Origin: Mangrovibacter yixingensis
GTDB taxonomy: Bacteria > Pseudomonadota > Gammaproteobacteria > Enterobacterales > Enterobacteriaceae
DNA: 64,000 bases
Assembly: GCF_020523985.1 (NCBI RefSeq)
Contig: NZ_JAIVKM010000001.1
Location: forward strand, 124,001 to 188,000
Direction: 5' to 3'
Shown: positions 26,171 through 35,214 of the stretch, piece by piece
How the letters are laid out: each line of letters opens with the position of its first letter
How positions within the stretch are numbered: position 1 is the stretch's first letter
Made by a program: the position numbers and the translations under genes
The notes under the pieces: generated by a model
What the model was told of the DNA's origin: nothing
Database searches by the model: none
Seen by the model: only the letters and a program-made list of their open reading frames with translations

Positions 26171-27181
26171 ATGGTGAAGGTAGGCATTAACGGATTTGGG
26201 CGTATTGGCCGCAATGTACTGCGCGCTGCTCTTGGCCAGGATGATTTCAATGTCGTCGCGATTAACGATCTGACTGATAGCGCGACACTGGCGCATTTAC
26301 TTAAATATGACTCCCTGATGGGGAAATTTCCGGTTAGCGTAGAAACCGAAGGGGATAACTTGTTGGTTGGGGGAAGACCTATTCGGGTGTTTGCCCACCG
26401 CGACCCGTCAGAGATCCCCTGGCATTCTCTGGATGTGGACATAGTCATTGAAGCAACGGGCTTTTTTACCGAAAAAAGTAAGGCAGAAGTGCATATCACC
26501 CGTGGTGGTGCTAAACGCGTCATTATCTCGGCACCGGGCAAAAACGATGACCTCACCATCGTGATGGGGGTGAACCACACGCAGTACAATCCTGAAAAGC
26601 ATATTGTGGTCAGTAACGGCAGTTGCACCACCAATGGGCTCGCTCCCGCCGTACAGGTACTGAATCAGGCGTTTGGTATTGAACACGGCATGATGAACAC
26701 CACCCATGCCTACACCAACAGCCAGGCCCTGCACGACCAGCCAGAAAAAGATTTGCGTGGTGCCCGTGCCGCTGCGTTGTCTATCGTGCCGTATTCCAGT
26801 GGCGCGGCAAAAGCAATTGGCAGGGTTATTCCTGAGCTTGATGGCCGGCTTACCGGGTATTCTTTGCGAGTACCGGTGCCAGTGGTATCAATTGTGGACT
26901 TAAGTGTGAACCTGAAACGGGATGTCACCGTAGAAGACGTGAATGCCGCTTTCCGCGCAGCCGCCAGTGAAGGGCCACTAAAAGGGATCCTTGGCTACAG
27001 TGATGAACCGTTGGTGTCCAGTGATTACCGTGGAGACCCGCGTTCTTCCATTATCGACGGGCTGTCTACCTTGGTTATTGGTGGGCGCATGGTGAAAGTG
27101 CTTGCCTGGTACGACAACGAATGGGGCTTTTCAAACCGCCTGGTTGACCTGGCCTTAATGATGGCGCGCCTTGGGTTATAA
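26171..27181 (+). CDS. Type I glyceraldehyde-3-phosphate dehydrogenase, secondary copy
   Basis: A 336-residue enzyme starting at an ATG behind an ideal AGGAGGT. It has the NAD-binding motif INGFGRIGRN, the NAD-selective IND at 31-33, the catalytic Cys152 in SNGSCTTNG and catalytic His179 in NTTHAYT. The second cysteine of the usual SCTTNC motif is glycine here (G156). The sequence looks more like Gram-positive and pseudomonad type I enzymes than like enterobacterial GapA, so this is an accessory copy. It oxidises glyceraldehyde-3-phosphate with NAD+ and phosphate. Position after a GlxA-type regulator suggests conditional expression. Confidence 0.93.
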   Translation: MVKVGINGFGRIGRNVLRAALGQDDFNVVAINDLTDSATLAHLLKYDSLMGKFPVSVETEGDNLLVGGRPIRVFAHRDPSEIPWHSLDVDIVIEATGFFTEKSKAEVHITRGGAKRVIISAPGKNDDLTIVMGVNHTQYNPEKHIVVSNGSCTTNGLAPAVQVLNQAFGIEHGMMNTTHAYTNSQALHDQPEKDLRGARAAALSIVPYSSGAAKAIGRVIPELDGRLTGYSLRVPVPVVSIVDLSVNLKRDVTVEDVNAAFRAAASEGPLKGILGYSDEPLVSSDYRGDPRSSIIDGLSTLVIGGRMVKVLAWYDNEWGFSNRLVDLALMMARLGL

Positions 27182-27200
27182 CGGGTTTATCCTTACTTTG

Positions 27201-27233
27201 TCCCGGTGCATTCAGCGCCGGGATTTGCTATTT
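27201..27233 (+). terminator. Terminator of the GAPDH gene
   Basis: TCCCGGTGC and GCGCCGGGA form a 9-bp stem with one wobble pair and a 5-base loop, followed by TTTGCTATTTTT. It overlaps the 3' end of the convergent LysR gene. Confidence 0.7.
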
Positions 27234-28120
27234 TTCGCGGAATTTCTTAGCAAATCACGCAGGGTTCGTATCAGCACTTCTTTGCTACGCCCACGGCGGA
27301 AAATCAAAGAAAACGGAGCCTGATAACCATAATCGGTGGGTAACAGTGCCCGCAACCGTTGCTGTTTTACCCAGTTCAGCGCGTAATGCTCTGGTAAATA
27401 CCCAATGTATTTCCCTGAGAGGATAAGCATGAGTTGTGCTTCCATGCTTTCCACACTGGCAAGGCTCTGCTTAAACCCTTTCTTGCCCAAATCCGCCGCA
27501 CTCCAGTAACTCCGTGTGACCATGCGCATCTGGGAAATATGCGCCACTGTCGGGTGGCGAATGCTGAATAATTCATGTTGATCACTGCAATACAACCAGT
27601 GTTGTTCACGGTACAACGGGTGTGATACCACGCTGTTGCCTTGCAGAGAAAAGGTACCAACAGCAATATCGAGTTCATTATTCAGAATACCGTGCAATAG
27701 CGCATTCGGGTTTTTGATCTGCAGGTTAAGGTGAACCAGTGGAAACAGCTCGCTGAACTGTGCAATAGCTTTACTGGCCGGGAGCATTGGGTCGGTAATC
27801 GTGGAGTCAATAATGCCCAGGTTCAGGGTGCCACTTTGTTCACCGCGTAGTGACGCCGTGTAGCGGTCAAAATTCTCCAGCGTGTTCAGTAACGTCATAC
27901 TCTGCTGCAAAAAGGCCTCGCCTTTGGTGGTTAGCGCAAACCCGCCTCTCCCCCGGCGGCACAGCACAAACCCCAGCTTTTCTTCCAGCTCACTCATGTA
28001 ATTACTGATAGCCGATACGGTTAAATTCAGCTCTCCCTGAGCATTGGCAAACCCCTGGTGTTTGGCCACAGTAACAAAAATATGCACCAGCCGAAGATTG
28101 GGGAATTTCCCAGCAGCCAT
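27212..28120 (-). CDS. LysR-family regulator of the guanidino-acid operon
   Basis: A 302-residue LysR protein with an N-terminal helix-turn-helix (LRLVHIFVTVAKHQGFANAQ, then LTVSAISNYMSELEEKLGF) and a standard effector domain. It is divergent from gbuA-gpuA and their transporter, with 155 bases between the starts, including a strong inverted repeat. It probably activates that operon in response to a guanidino acid. Its last few codons overlap the GAPDH terminator. Confidence 0.9.
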   Translation of the reverse strand: MAAGKFPNLRLVHIFVTVAKHQGFANAQGELNLTVSAISNYMSELEEKLGFVLCRRGRGGFALTTKGEAFLQQSMTLLNTLENFDRYTASLRGEQSGTLNLGIIDSTITDPMLPASKAIAQFSELFPLVHLNLQIKNPNALLHGILNNELDIAVGTFSLQGNSVVSHPLYREQHWLYCSDQHELFSIRHPTVAHISQMRMVTRSYWSAADLGKKGFKQSLASVESMEAQLMLILSGKYIGYLPEHYALNWVKQQRLRALLPTDYGYQAPFSLIFRRGRSKEVLIRTLRDLLRNSAKNSKSRR

Positions 28121-28147
28121 AAGTGATTACCTCTGTTTTATTCCATG

Positions 28148-28175
28148 AATTAGTTTTCCTTTTTCTAAACTAATT
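28148..28175. promoter_or_regulatory. Inverted repeat between LysR gene and gbuA, candidate operator
   Basis: Perfect 9-base arms AATTAGTTT (28148-28156) and AAACTAATT (28167-28175) are separated by 10 bases, in the divergent promoter. The dyad spacing suits a LysR dimer. A run of T residues follows on the plus strand, so a terminator function is an alternative. Confidence 0.5.
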
Positions 28176-28275
28176 TTTTGCTTTTTGCTATTTTTTCATC
28201 CTTTCGCCCTGATGCACTATTTCCAGACACACCTGGGGCAGGGTTACCTGCTCCGCTAACCAGGAGAAAGTGCTC

Positions 28276-29241
28276 ATGGAGAAAGTGTATAACCAACCAC
28301 AGGGCGGCAACGAAATGCCGCGCTTTGCAGGGCGAGGCACTATGCTACGCCTGCCTTTTTGTGACAGCCCGGCAGGCCTGGATGCTGCGTTTGTCGGGAT
28401 CCCGCTGGACGTGGGAACTTCACAACGTGCCGGAACCCGCTACGGGCCACGTAACATCCGCAATGAATCCGTGATGATTCGCCCATACAACATGGCAACC
28501 GGGGCGGCCCCTTTTGATTCCTTGCAAGTTGGTGATATTGGCGATGTGCCGATTAACACCTACAGCCTGCTGAAATCTGTCGACATCATTGAAGATTTTT
28601 ATACCCGGCTTAATGACTGGCCGCTCATTCCGCTTACCCTGGGCGGTGACCACACATTAACGCTACCCATTCTGCGCGCACTGGCGAAAAAACACGGCCC
28701 GGTCGGGCTTATTCATGTCGATGCGCATACCGACACCAACGATGACATGTTCGGCGAAAAAATTGCTCACGGCACCACGTTCCGCCGGGCAGTAGAAGAG
28801 GGCTTGTTGGATTGCCAGCGTGTTGTGCAAATCGGCCAGCGCGCACAAGGCTATGCCAGCGGTGATTTCCAGTGGGGAGTAGACCAGGGGTTCCGGCTCA
28901 TTCCTGTTGAACAGTGCTGGCACAAAAGCCTGGCCCCGCTGATGGCGGAAGTTCGCCAACTGATGGGCGCGGGTCCGGTGTACCTCTCTTACGATATAGA
29001 CAGCATTGACCCAGCCTGGGCACCTGGCACAGGTACCCCGGAAGTTGGTGGGCTCAGCGCTATTCAGGCTTTAGAAATTGTTCGCGGTTGCCGGGGAATA
29101 AATCTGATTGGCTGCGACCTGGTCGAAGTCTCCCCCCCTTACGATATTAGCGGTATGACTGCACAACTTGGCGCCAACTTACTCTACGAAATGCTGTGTG
29201 TGTTGCCAGGAGTGCGCTATCAAGGAGAAACACGTCTGTGA
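28276..29241 (+). CDS. gbuA: Guanidinobutyrase-like ureohydrolase
   Basis: A 321-residue enzyme of the arginase/agmatinase superfamily. Binuclear manganese ligands are visible: H126 (GGDH), D149, H151 and D153 (HVDAHTD), D240 and D242 (SYDID). The sequence follows Pseudomonas GbuA closely in recall (N-terminal QPxGGNEMPRF, MIRPYNMATGAAPFDSL, EKIAHGTTFRRAVEE). GbuA hydrolyses 4-guanidinobutyrate to urea and 4-aminobutyrate in the cytoplasm. The start at 28276 is spaced nine bases from AGGAG. The stop overlaps the start of the second ureohydrolase gene. Substrate assignment is by similarity only; agmatine is less likely. Confidence 0.85.
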   Translation: MEKVYNQPQGGNEMPRFAGRGTMLRLPFCDSPAGLDAAFVGIPLDVGTSQRAGTRYGPRNIRNESVMIRPYNMATGAAPFDSLQVGDIGDVPINTYSLLKSVDIIEDFYTRLNDWPLIPLTLGGDHTLTLPILRALAKKHGPVGLIHVDAHTDTNDDMFGEKIAHGTTFRRAVEEGLLDCQRVVQIGQRAQGYASGDFQWGVDQGFRLIPVEQCWHKSLAPLMAEVRQLMGAGPVYLSYDIDSIDPAWAPGTGTPEVGGLSAIQALEIVRGCRGINLIGCDLVEVSPPYDISGMTAQLGANLLYEMLCVLPGVRYQGETRL

Positions 29242-30224
29242 ATACTTTAACTTCAACGGATTACCCTCAGCCTCAAAGTGGTGATATTCCACGCTACAGT
29301 GGGCTGCCAACTTTTTTTCGCCTGCCTTTTGGCGCACAAATTGCAGACTTGAGCATCGGTGTTGTGGGGGTGCCCTGGGATGGGGGAACGACCAACCGGG
29401 CGGGAACTCGCCATGGGCCACGTGAGTTACGTAATGCCTCAAGCCTGGTGCGCCGGGTGCATCCGGTGACATATCAGTCACCCTATGACCTGGCAAAAGT
29501 AGGTGATTTGGGTGATGTGCAGGTTAACCCGGTAGATGTGCAGGACAGCCTGGCACGGATCGAAAGCTATTACCGCACTCTGTATCAGCAGCAGGTTATG
29601 CCTTTGACAGCCGGCGGCGATCACCTGACTACATTGCCCATTTTGCGGGCATTGGGGCGGGAGAAACCGCTGGGCATGATCCATTTTGATGCGCACTCGG
29701 ATACCAATGATACCTACTTCGGCGGGGAGAAATTTACCCATGGCACGCCATTTCGCCGTGCGGTGGAAGAGGGGGTACTGGACCCAAAACGCACAGTGCA
29801 AATTGGTATTCGTGGGGCATTGTTCAGTGAACATGATCACGCCTGGGCCCGTGCCAATGGCATCACCATTATTCCCATGGAACAAGTGGCGCAAGAGGGT
29901 ATGCAAACCGTGATGGAGCGTGCCCGAGCCATTGTTGGTATGGAACCAACCTATATCAGTTTCGATATTGACGTGCTGGATCCGGTCTATGCACCCGGTA
30001 CCGGTACGCCAGAAATCGGTGGAATGACCACGCTTCAGGCACAGCAGGGTGTACGCCTGTTGCAGGGGTTGAACTTAGTGGGCGCTGATGTTGTGGAAGT
30101 GGCACCGCCTTTTGATCAGGGCAACCTGACCAGCATGACCGGCGCCACCATGATGTTTGAATTACTTTGCCAGCTTGCCGATGCACACCATCGGCGAATG
30201 ACTTCTACAGGAGCAATGCGATGA
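29238..30224 (+). CDS. gpuA: Guanidinopropionase-like ureohydrolase
   Basis: A 328-residue ureohydrolase starting with GTG that overlaps the gbuA stop (GTGA), so translation is coupled. Metal ligands are in GGDH, HFDAHSDT and SFDIDVLDP. In recall it follows Pseudomonas GpuA (IPRYSGLPTFFRLPF, GVPWDGGTTNRAG, VGDLGD, GGMTTLQAQQ). GpuA converts 3-guanidinopropionate to urea and beta-alanine and also accepts 4-guanidinobutyrate. Having both enzymes in one operon suggests use of more than one chain length. Its stop overlaps the next gene by four bases. Confidence 0.85.
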   Translation: MNTLTSTDYPQPQSGDIPRYSGLPTFFRLPFGAQIADLSIGVVGVPWDGGTTNRAGTRHGPRELRNASSLVRRVHPVTYQSPYDLAKVGDLGDVQVNPVDVQDSLARIESYYRTLYQQQVMPLTAGGDHLTTLPILRALGREKPLGMIHFDAHSDTNDTYFGGEKFTHGTPFRRAVEEGVLDPKRTVQIGIRGALFSEHDHAWARANGITIIPMEQVAQEGMQTVMERARAIVGMEPTYISFDIDVLDPVYAPGTGTPEIGGMTTLQAQQGVRLLQGLNLVGADVVEVAPPFDQGNLTSMTGATMMFELLCQLADAHHRRMTSTGAMR

Positions 30225-31045
30225 CTAAAGCTGTTTCTCTGCGTGGTATGTGTGTGGCTCTGGCGCTAATGGCGGGCCTGGGTACGGTTTCCTCTGCGGC
30301 CAGTGCGGCCGATGGCACGTTGAAACCGGGGGTGTTAAAAGTCGGGGTGGAAGTGGCTTACCCGCCGTTTGAATCCTGGCAGGATAATAAAATTGTCGGG
30401 TTCGATGCTGAACTGGCGCAGTTGCTCAGCCAGCAAATGGGGTTAAAACTGCAACTGGCAGACACCAAATTCAGCGGCCTGATCCTTGGGCTCAATGCAG
30501 ATCGCCATGACACAGTAATATCCGCTCTGTATATCACACCGGAACGCACCGCTCAGGCGGATGCCATTCCTTATGCCGATACCGGTGCGTACATCATGGT
30601 GCGTAATGACAGCGCTATCGAGCCGAAAACAGAAAAAGACTTGTGTGGCCTAACCGTGGGGTTACAACAAGGCACCTCCTGGGTGAAAAAACTGCGTGAG
30701 CTTTCAGACAGCTACTGCAAAACCAACGGTAAAGGGGCTATCACGGTAAAAGAGTTCCCCACCGCACCGGAAACTATGCAGGCATTGTTGGCCGGCCATG
30801 TTCAGGCTCAAGTGGATATCGCCGGTGCTGTCAGCATGTTTGCCGAGCGCAGCCATGGCCGGGTGAAAATTACCTCCCCCAACACGATTTACCCGCAAAC
30901 ACTGGGTATCTATGTCAAAAAAGGGAACGACGTGTTGAAAACCAGCCTGACCAAGGCGCTGGCAGCTCTGCGCCAGAACGGGGAATACGCCGCGTTACTG
31001 AAAAAGTATGCCCGCTATGGCATTACGGATACTCAGGCCCGCTAA
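30221..31045 (+). CDS. Periplasmic amino-acid-type binding protein of the guanidino operon
   Basis: A 274-residue family-3 binding protein with a signal peptide (TKAVSLRGMCVALALMAG, cut near ASAAD at about residue 28) and the motif VGVEVAYPPFESW followed by GFDAELAQLLSQ. The start at 30221 overlaps the gpuA stop (ATGA). It should present guanidino acids to the fused transporter encoded 30 bases downstream. It is a paralogue of the protein at 4421-5257 with the same architecture. Confidence 0.9.
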   Translation: MTKAVSLRGMCVALALMAGLGTVSSAASAADGTLKPGVLKVGVEVAYPPFESWQDNKIVGFDAELAQLLSQQMGLKLQLADTKFSGLILGLNADRHDTVISALYITPERTAQADAIPYADTGAYIMVRNDSAIEPKTEKDLCGLTVGLQQGTSWVKKLRELSDSYCKTNGKGAITVKEFPTAPETMQALLAGHVQAQVDIAGAVSMFAERSHGRVKITSPNTIYPQTLGIYVKKGNDVLKTSLTKALAALRQNGEYAALLKKYARYGITDTQAR

Positions 31046-31075
31046 TGGCGTTAACCAGACAGGAGAGCACAGCAT

Positions 31076-32611
31076 ATGACATTTAACTGGGCCTATTTCT
31101 TTTCACTCTTTTCAATGAATGCGTTTTGGCAGGCCTGTGTCACCGTGGTCGAACTCAGCGTGCTCTCCTGGTTGGCAGGCCTGGTTTTGGGCTTTCTGAT
31201 GGCCAGCGCCAGGTTATCTGGCCCGGCCTGGCTGAAAAGTATCAGCCAGGTTTATATCTGGCTATTTCGCAGTGTGCCGCTACTGGTGCTGGTGGTATTT
31301 GTGTATAACTTGCCGCAGCTTTTCCCCAGCACTGGCGCTATTTTGGGCAATGCCTTTGTGGCCGGGCTGATAGCGACCGTGCTGGTGGAAACCGCGTATA
31401 TGGCAGAAATACACCGTGGTGGATTGCTCTCGGTGGCGAAAGGCCAGCACGAAGCGGGCCATGCATTGGGGTTTGGCTATGTTGGTATTCAGCGCCTGGT
31501 GGTTATCCCACAGGCACTGCGCATCGCGCTGCCATCCCTTATCAATGAATTTATTACCATTGTGAAGCAAACCTCGCTGGTTTCGGTTATCTCATTGCCA
31601 GAATTGTTAATGACCGGCCAGCGGTTATATGCAGAAAACTTCCTGGTGATGGAAACCCTGGCAGCCGTGGCCGTTTACTACGTGTTGATAGTCTCTGCCT
31701 TCAGCCTGTTGTTTCAGTTTGTTGAACGCTGGGTTAACGTACAGGCCAAAACACCGCAAACTCTGGCCGATGAACAACTGGTTGCTTTGCGTGAGCAGGC
31801 TCAACCCCTGGCACTGCGCCAGCCAACAACACAACACGGCACTCCAGATGCTTTGTTAATGAAGGATATTCATAAAGCCTGGGGCCAGCATGAAGTCTTG
31901 AAAGGTGTCGGGTTACGGGTCGCACCAGGTGAAGTGGTTAGCGTAATTGGTCCTTCGGGTTCAGGAAAAACGACATTAATTCGCACCATTAATGGCCTGG
32001 AAAATCTGGATAAAGGCGAAGTGGTGTTATTCGGTGAAGGGTTTATTCAGTCTGGTAACGCCCGTAACCGCAAGGCCGAGCAGCAAGGTATTCGGCGCAT
32101 TGGTATGGTTTTTCAGGGGTTTAACCTGTTTCCCCACTACACCATTTTGCAAAATGTGATGCTGGCTCAGCGTTATCACCACCAACCGGAAAAAGAAACA
32201 GTGCGCCGTGCCCAGGCCCTGTGGTTGCTGGATAAAGTGGGCTTGCTGGCTCATGTGCATAAATACCCTCACCAGTTATCTGGTGGGCAACAACAGCGTG
32301 TGGCGATTGCCAGAGCACTGGCATTATCGCCAGATATTATGTTGTTTGATGAGCCCACTTCGGCGCTGGATCCGGAGCGAGTCGGAGAAGTGCTAAAAGT
32401 TATCAGTGACCTGGCCCGTGAGGGCATGACAATGGTAATTGTGACTCACGAAATGGATTTTGCCCTGGCGATTTCGGACCGGGTGGTACTGATGAACCAG
32501 GGAAATATTCAGGCCGATGCCACCCCGGCGAATATTCGTTGCGCCGATAGTAACCCTGCTTTACAGCGCATTCGCCAGTTTATGGGTGTGAATACTGCTG
32601 AAGTGGCCTGA
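31076..32611 (+). CDS. Fused ABC permease-ATPase of the guanidino operon
   Basis: A 511-residue fusion with the same plan as the protein at 1977-3497. A HisM-type permease (residues 1 to about 225, [20 protein letters not shown]) is joined to a GlnQ-type ATPase with Walker [10 protein letters not shown], signature [15 protein letters not shown] and Walker [19 protein letters not shown] precedes the ATG. The two fusions are close paralogues across both halves. It is the last gene of the operon and probably imports 4-guanidinobutyrate or 3-guanidinopropionate. Its final 32 bases overlap the 3' end of the convergent acetyltransferase gene. Confidence 0.9.
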   Translation: MTFNWAYFFSLFSMNAFWQACVTVVELSVLSWLAGLVLGFLMASARLSGPAWLKSISQVYIWLFRSVPLLVLVVFVYNLPQLFPSTGAILGNAFVAGLIATVLVETAYMAEIHRGGLLSVAKGQHEAGHALGFGYVGIQRLVVIPQALRIALPSLINEFITIVKQTSLVSVISLPELLMTGQRLYAENFLVMETLAAVAVYYVLIVSAFSLLFQFVERWVNVQAKTPQTLADEQLVALREQAQPLALRQPTTQHGTPDALLMKDIHKAWGQHEVLKGVGLRVAPGEVVSVIGPSGSGKTTLIRTINGLENLDKGEVVLFGEGFIQSGNARNRKAEQQGIRRIGMVFQGFNLFPHYTILQNVMLAQRYHHQPEKETVRRAQALWLLDKVGLLAHVHKYPHQLSGGQQQRVAIARALALSPDIMLFDEPTSALDPERVGEVLKVISDLAREGMTMVIVTHEMDFALAISDRVVLMNQGNIQADATPANIRCADSNPALQRIRQFMGVNTAEVA

Positions 32612-33128
32612 AATCTTCTTCATACAGGCGATATTCACAATCATCGTAATAGTGGCCATTCAGTAAATAGCTCTGTTTGGTCACTATTTCACAGCGAAAC
32701 CCCACCTTTTCCAGTAACTGAATAGAAGCCTGGTTATCCTTGAGTGCCAGCGCACTGATTTTCTTTATACCCGGCAGGTTGAGGGCAAACTGGCATACCG
32801 CAGACAAGGCTTCAAAGGCATAGCCTTTCCCGCGAGCGGCTGGCAACAGGCTGTAGCCCACAGCTGCTGTATCAGGCACCAGTCTGTTGATATTCAGGCC
32901 AATATCGCCTACTGCTTGTGGGTTGTGCTGCTCACGAATAATAAAGTAGCAGCCCGTTTCCTGATTCAGCAGGCGTTCAAAACTTTGCCGAATACCGTCT
33001 TCACTATCAATTTCCGCCATGTATTTCATGACGTCCGGATTTTGGCGCAGAGCCAGGTAAAACGGCCAGTCATCGGCATTAAGCGTAGTCAGTACCAGCC
33101 GGGCTGTGGAAAGTTCGTTTTTTATCAT
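32580..33128 (-). CDS. GNAT acetyltransferase (RimJ/RimL-type)
   Basis: A 182-residue GNAT protein: N-terminal [20 protein letters not shown] strand, acetyl-CoA loop in [15 protein letters not shown] (R/Q-x-x-G-x-G/A), then [22 protein letters not shown] typical of ribosomal-protein or small-molecule N-acetyltransferases. It overlaps the transporter gene at its 3' end on the opposite strand. It lies downstream of the MFS gene on the same strand with a 103-base gap. The acceptor is unknown. Confidence 0.88.
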   Translation of the reverse strand: MIKNELSTARLVLTTLNADDWPFYLALRQNPDVMKYMAEIDSEDGIRQSFERLLNQETGCYFIIREQHNPQAVGDIGLNINRLVPDTAAVGYSLLPAARGKGYAFEALSAVCQFALNLPGIKKISALALKDNQASIQLLEKVGFRCEIVTKQSYLLNGHYYDDCEYRLYEEDFRPLQQYSHP

Positions 33129-33231
33129 GGCAATTAGGTATTGAAAGAGTAATGGAACGCAAAAAATGCGCTGCTACCATACCATGTTTGTTCGGCAGTT
33201 GGCCCAATGTTGTTGTGGCTTCTCGGTTTTT

Positions 33232-34473
33232 TTAGGACACATCGCGAGTTGTAGCTGGCAGCGAAGCCCTGCGTTGGCGCAACCAAACCAGAATGCCAAT
33301 GACTGCGGCGATGATACCGGCCGCAGCCCCAATTCCCATGGCACACCGTGCGCCATAATGGTCTGCTACCCAACCAACAATGGGTGCCCCGATTGGTGTC
33401 CCGCCCATGGCAATACAAATGCGCAATGCCATTACCCGCCCACGCATGCTGGATTCAGTGGTCAGTTGCACCAGGCTGTTAGAGGTGTTCATAAAGGTCA
33501 GTGAAGCAACCCCGGTTATGCCTAACATCGCCGCAAACCACCAGTAACCTGGGGAGATAGCTGCCAGGATACAACCTATACCGAAAAAACCGGCTCCCAG
33601 AATTAGCGTAGTAAAACGTGGCCGTTCGCGCCCGGCACACATCAGCGCCCCCAGCAATGTTCCGCACGCCATCACGGAGGAAAGCAACCCAAAACCACGG
33701 GCATCGGTGTGGAATACGTTAACGGCCATCGTCGAAATATAAATCGGAAAGTTCAGGCCAAATGTGCCAATAAAAAACAGCATCAGCAGGATGGCTTTGA
33801 GATCTGGCCGGCCTTTAACATAGCGCAGCCCTTCAACAAAACTGCCTTTTTTACGCGCTGCCCGCACCTGGGGGTAGAGCTTATCTGCCTGCAGAAACAG
33901 CAGTGAAATCAGCACGGCGATAAACGACAGCCCGTTAAGTGCAAATGCCCAGCCTGTGCCTACGGCGGCAATTACCAGCCCGGAAACGGCGGGGCCTATC
34001 ATCCGCGCCGAATTAAACGAGGTAGAGTTAAGTGCCACGGCATTAGGCAAATCGTTATCGCCAACCAGCTCAGCAACGAAGGTTTGCCTTGCCGGGGCAT
34101 CGAAGGCGTTTGCCGTACCAAATAAAAACGCGAAGACATAAACATGCCATAACTGAACCAGGCCTGTAATAGTCAGCACCCCAAGCCCAAGCGCCAGGAT
34201 GCCCATAATCGCCTGGGTGGTCAGCAGCAATTTCCGCTGGTTAAAGTAATCTGCGGCAAACCCGGTCCACGGCAGGAATAATAACGGCGGGGCAAACTGC
34301 AACGCCATGACCACGCCAACTGCCGATGCATTGTGGTTCGTCAGTTGCGTTAAGACTATCCAGTCTTGTGCCACGCGCTGCACCCAGGTGCCAATATTTG
34401 AAACAAAGGCACCGCAGGCCCAAATACGGTAGTTAGTATTGCGAAATGAACGAAAAATCGTGGTAACTGACAT
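33232..34473 (-). CDS. MFS drug/metabolite exporter (EntS/DHA3-like)
   Basis: A 413-residue protein with about 12 hydrophobic helices. The start IFRSFRNTNYRIWACGAF with SNIGTWVQRVAQDW is typical of the MFS_3 (EntS-like) group of efflux carriers, as is DAPARQTFVAELVG. It lies in the inner membrane and uses the proton gradient. It follows the marR-type gene on the same strand, the usual arrangement for a repressor that controls its own exporter. The substrate is unknown. Confidence 0.88.
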   Translation of the reverse strand: MSVTTIFRSFRNTNYRIWACGAFVSNIGTWVQRVAQDWIVLTQLTNHNASAVGVVMALQFAPPLLFLPWTGFAADYFNQRKLLLTTQAIMGILALGLGVLTITGLVQLWHVYVFAFLFGTANAFDAPARQTFVAELVGDNDLPNAVALNSTSFNSARMIGPAVSGLVIAAVGTGWAFALNGLSFIAVLISLLFLQADKLYPQVRAARKKGSFVEGLRYVKGRPDLKAILLMLFFIGTFGLNFPIYISTMAVNVFHTDARGFGLLSSVMACGTLLGALMCAGRERPRFTTLILGAGFFGIGCILAAISPGYWWFAAMLGITGVASLTFMNTSNSLVQLTTESSMRGRVMALRICIAMGGTPIGAPIVGWVADHYGARCAMGIGAAAGIIAAVIGILVWLRQRRASLPATTRDVS

Positions 34474-34520
34474 AGCGACCTGTGGTTAGCAATCTGTTTC
34501 TGGGGAAGAAGTCCGGTTGA

Positions 34521-34979
34521 TTATTTTCCACTACTGGCATCATCGGTTAACCGGTTAATCAGGCTAATGGCCTGGGAAAGCGTTTCCTGTTCCTCCTCGC
34601 TGAGGGACGCTGAAATACTGCGGGTTAACCAGTCCTTACGAAGCGCTCTGCGCGGCATAACCCACTCATACCAGGCATCAGTCAGCGAAAGTAATGTTTG
34701 GCGCCCGTCATTGGGGTCTGGTTTCCCCGTGACAAACCCGGCTTCCACCAGGCTGTTAACAATGGCTGCCATTGATTGTGGCCGGATACCTTCAGTACGG
34801 GCCAGGGCCGAAACGGTTTCCGTACCCTCGTTTTCCAGGTGGTGCAGCACAGCCAGTTGCGAGGCGGAAAGCTCGCTTAGGGTAGATTGCTGGCGTAACC
34901 GGCGGCGGAGTTTGCGCATGGCGGTTTGCAGGGCCTGAGCCAGCATGGCGCTTTGTTCAGAAGGTATGGATGTATTCAT
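34521..34979 (-). CDS. MarR-family transcriptional repressor
   Basis: A 152-residue winged-helix protein: helix-turn-helix region LSELSASQLAVLHHLENEG and VSALARTEGIRPQSMAAIVNSL, wing FVTGKPDPNDGRQTLLSLT with the conserved D-x-R. It heads a probable operon with the MFS exporter gene 47 bases downstream. Three iterated palindromes lie upstream of its start, which suggests autorepression released by a ligand. Confidence 0.9.
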   Translation of the reverse strand: MNTSIPSEQSAMLAQALQTAMRKLRRRLRQQSTLSELSASQLAVLHHLENEGTETVSALARTEGIRPQSMAAIVNSLVEAGFVTGKPDPNDGRQTLLSLTDAWYEWVMPRRALRKDWLTRSISASLSEEEQETLSQAISLINRLTDDASSGK

Positions 34980-35060
34980 GTGCAGTTCACTGTTAGTTAG
35001 CGGTGTTCTTCATACTTCAAATTGCAGGCCGGGTACGAATACCAGCTAATTCAAATTATC

Positions 35061-35101
35061 TACAGTCAAACTGTACAGCTAAACTGTAAAGTTTACCTGT
35101 A
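35061..35101. promoter_or_regulatory. Three overlapping TACAG-N5-CTGTA palindromes, candidate MarR operator
   Basis: TACAGTCAAACTGTA (35061-35075), TACAGCTAAACTGTA (35074-35088) and the weaker TAAAGTTTACCTGTA (35087-35101) start exactly 13 bases apart. Each overlaps the next by two bases. They lie 80-120 bases upstream of the MarR start. Confidence 0.6.
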
Positions 35102-35110
35102 TAAAAAAAC

Positions 35111-35139
35111 AAAACCGCACGGAATGCCTCATGCGGTTT
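35111..35139 (-). terminator. Distal terminator of the chemoreceptor gene
   Basis: AAACCGCA and TGCGGTTT arms form a stem. On the minus strand the hairpin is followed by TTTTGTTTTTTTAT, a strong T tract. It stands in tandem with the terminator at 35161-35186. Confidence 0.75.
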
Positions 35140-35160
35140 CGGGCGTAACAATGTAAAAAG

Positions 35161-35186
35161 GCCGGGAAACCTGTGATTTTCCCGGC
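35161..35186 (-). terminator. Proximal terminator of the chemoreceptor gene
   Basis: A perfect 9-bp stem (GCCGGGAAA / TTTCCCGGC) with an 8-base loop, followed by CTTTTTAC on the minus strand. It starts 29 bases after the stop codon. Confidence 0.75.
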
Positions 35187-35214
35187 AATGCTCTGCAATA
35201 TTAACTTGTTATTA

